Shown piece after piece: positions 62,611 through 64,000 of a stretch of 64,000 bases of DNA. Origin of the DNA: Paenibacillus naphthalenovorans (GTDB lineage Bacteria; Bacillota; Bacilli; Paenibacillales; NBRC-103111); assembly GCF_900099895.1 (NCBI RefSeq), contig NZ_FNDY01000013.1:1-64000 (forward strand), written 5' to 3'. Made by a program: the position numbers and the translations under genes. The notes under the pieces are model-generated. The model saw nothing but the letters and a program-made list of their open reading frames with translations. It had not been told where the DNA came from and searched no databases. How positions within the stretch are numbered: position 1 is the first letter of the stretch; the number at the start of each line of letters is the position of its first letter.

Positions 62611-63212
62611 CGATGGAAGCCTCCCTTCTCCTTCAGTCTTTCATAGTCTTCATAGACATCAATATCTTCCGGCTCGGCTGCCGGCACATGGACCAGCCGC
62701 CGCGCCTCCGCGTATTTCTTGATCAGCTCCCGCCCGCCTTGATCGCCGGTGACCTGCTGCAATTCATCGAATACCGTCCGGCTAAACAATACGGGGTGAC
62801 CCGGCTTGCCCTGATACGCGGCCTGGACTATCGGCGCCCCGCTGTTCTCGTAATCCGCCAGCACTTGCTCGATGACGGACGGATCCATTCCCGGCTGATC
62901 CGCCAGCAGCATGCATCCCGCATCCGCCGATACGCGGGCGAGGTAATCCACCGCTAAACGGAGAGAGGAGCTCATCCCAAGATGGGACTCGGAGTTGGAC
63001 AAGACGACCAGAGGCAAATCGTGAATGGCGGCGGCCAGTTCGGGAAATTCGGCATTAACGACAACGACGACGCCGGCCGCTTTTACACGCAGGGCTTTTT
63101 GGGCCACATAGCGGAGCATCGGCTCCTCCCCAATCGGCAGAAGCTGCTTCCGCATGCCCATGCGTCTGGAATAACCGGCGGCAAGGATGACTAACCATAC
63201 CGATCGTTTCAT
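62607..63212 (-). CDS. mocA: Molybdenum cofactor nucleotidyltransferase (MocA-like)
   Basis: A 201-residue NTP-transferase. The nucleotide motif is LAAGYSRRMGMRKQLLP, followed by the metal-binding LLADQPGMDPSVI and GKPGHPVLFSRTVF. The MocA/MobA fold attaches CMP (or GMP) to molybdopterin. MocA-type usually makes the cytosine dinucleotide form used by xanthine-dehydrogenase-family enzymes. It overlaps hmfA-like by ATGA and the XdhC gene on the other side, fitting enzyme-specific cofactor supply. Confidence 0.85.
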   Translation of the reverse strand: MKRSVWLVILAAGYSRRMGMRKQLLPIGEEPMLRYVAQKALRVKAAGVVVVVNAEFPELAAAIHDLPLVVLSNSESHLGMSSSLRLAVDYLARVSADAGCMLLADQPGMDPSVIEQVLADYENSGAPIVQAAYQGKPGHPVLFSRTVFDELQQVTGDQGGRELIKKYAEARRLVHVPAAEPEDIDVYEDYERLKEKGGFHR

Positions 63213-64000
63213 AGGTTCACCACGAGAAGCCCGCCGCTATACTGCCGTTCATGCAGGAGCCCCTTGCGCAGCCGGAGGGATTGGCCGCTGCGCGCGTTTT
63301 TGCGGCAAACCAGTTCGGATAGAATGCTTAAAGCGATCTCCTCCGGCGAATCCGCTCCGATATCCAGACCGACAGGGGAGTGAAGCTTTTCCAATGACTC
63401 CTCGTTCAGCTCTCCACAGTCCGCCTGAATCTCATCGAGCATACGCTGAATCCGGTTGTGGGATCCCAGCACCCCCAAATACGAGATCGAACCGGGGAGC
63501 AGCGATTGAACCAGCATGCGGTCCAGCTCGTAGTTGTGCGTCATCACGACAACATAAGCTTCATTCATAACGGACATATGCGAATATTGATGTCGGGACA
63601 TCAGCACACGCTCATCCGCTGCCGCAAAATGATCCCGATCGAGGTAATCCTGGCGATGGTCCGCTACGGTCACATGCCAGTGAAGCCTCTTGGCTCCCTC
63701 CACCAGCGGAACGGCATCTGCACCGGCCCCGAATATCATCAATCTGGGCCTGGGCTTCACCGTTTCTACAAACAGCTTAACGGAAACGCCGTGTACCGTA
63801 TTGTTCGCAAGTCCGCACGTTACACCGGCACTGGCAGGATCCCCGAATTCCGTTTCCCCGCGGTTTAAAAGCAAGTATGAGCCCGCCGGAACCCGGGCCG
63901 GATCTTTCGATTCCAGCACCAGGCCCGATGTATATTCATTAAGAGCGGACACCCTTTGTTCAAACGCTTGCAGCTGCCGCTGCGCTTGTTCGGGTCGATG
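63209..64000 (-). CDS. xdhC: XdhC-family maturation protein, partial (5' end outside window)
   Basis: At least 263 residues are visible, and the frame continues to the window edge. An internal GTG at 63952 would be a start only if the protein were short. The C-terminal Rossmann domain has RLMIFGAGADAVPLVEGAK and VVVMTHNYELDRMLVQSL. The XdhC_CoxI N-terminal domain probably lies outside. It overlaps mocA by ATGA. It would sulfurate and insert the cofactor into the furan operon's molybdenum hydroxylase. It is related to but distinct from the copy near 39 kb. Confidence 0.82.
   Translation of the reverse strand, partial: HRPEQAQRQLQAFEQRVSALNEYTSGLVLESKDPARVPAGSYLLLNRGETEFGDPASAGVTCGLANNTVHGVSVKLFVETVKPRPRLMIFGAGADAVPLVEGAKRLHWHVTVADHRQDYLDRDHFAAADERVLMSRHQYSHMSVMNEAYVVVMTHNYELDRMLVQSLLPGSISYLGVLGSHNRIQRMLDEIQADCGELNEESLEKLHSPVGLDIGADSPEEIALSILSELVCRKNARSGQSLRLRKGLLHERQYSGGLLVVNL

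Overview
The window looks like the chromosome of an endospore-forming member of the Bacillales, probably a Paenibacillus/Brevibacillus-type organism. The reasons are the Bacillus-style fadN-fadA-fadE locus with a perfect FadR operator beside fadR-etfB-etfA, a PerR-type Fur regulator with a PerR box, a sporulation-type PAS histidine kinase, AGGAGG ribosome binding sites and CcpA-like cre sites. Nearly all genes lie on the minus strand. I saw no tRNA, rRNA, CRISPR array or intact insertion sequence.

Layout. 0-4.1 kb: an orphan C-terminal fragment of a polymorphic toxin, an orphan histidine kinase, a small hypothetical gene and a PerR-like regulator. 4.1-7.5 kb: a sulfonate/nitrate-type ABC transporter and a PaaI-type thioesterase. 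7.5-15.9 kb: fatty-acid beta-oxidation (decayed acyl-CoA ligase, fadE, fadA, fadN, then divergent fadR-etfB-etfA). 15.9-24.2 kb: a catabolic unit with a TRAP transporter, a cupin, DUF2848, a nitrilase-type amidase, an HpaB-type flavin hydroxylase, a split-barrel flavoprotein and a GntR/FCD regulator. Four related operator sites tie these genes together. 24.4-35.3 kb: a 2-oxoacid dehydrogenase complex (E1 alpha, E1 beta, E2, E3) with an SDR, a ribose-type ABC importer, a beta-hydroxyacid dehydrogenase and a cupin. 35.5-45.5 kb: an IclR regulator and a first molybdenum hydroxylase operon (FAD, 2Fe-2S and Mo subunits, CoxG, an acyl-CoA-dehydrogenase-like flavoprotein, XdhC, MoaA, MoeA). An IclR-operator-like motif and a cre site sit on its promoter. 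45.9-64 kb: a long, tightly coupled operon that I read as a furan (HMF/furfural/furoate) degradation cluster.

The furan reading rests on gene content and order: Mo hydroxylase large, FAD and FeS subunits, CoA ligase, crotonase-family hydrolase (hmfA-B-C-D-E-like), an MFS transporter, aldehyde and alcohol dehydrogenases, and a UbiD decarboxylase whose putative furandicarboxylate-binding residues match HmfF. Aldehydes would be oxidised to furoate or furandicarboxylate. The diacid would be decarboxylated to furoate, activated to furoyl-CoA, hydroxylated by the molybdoenzyme and hydrolysed to 2-oxoglutarate. MocA, XdhC, MoaA and MoeA would supply and insert the cofactor. The usual HMF oxidase HmfH and the UbiX-type partner HmfG are not in the window. 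Embedded in the operon are an R2-like ligand-binding oxidase (R2lox), whose family has no settled physiological role, and an adenine-deaminase-like amidohydrolase. R2lox inside a furan operon is the most interesting observation here.
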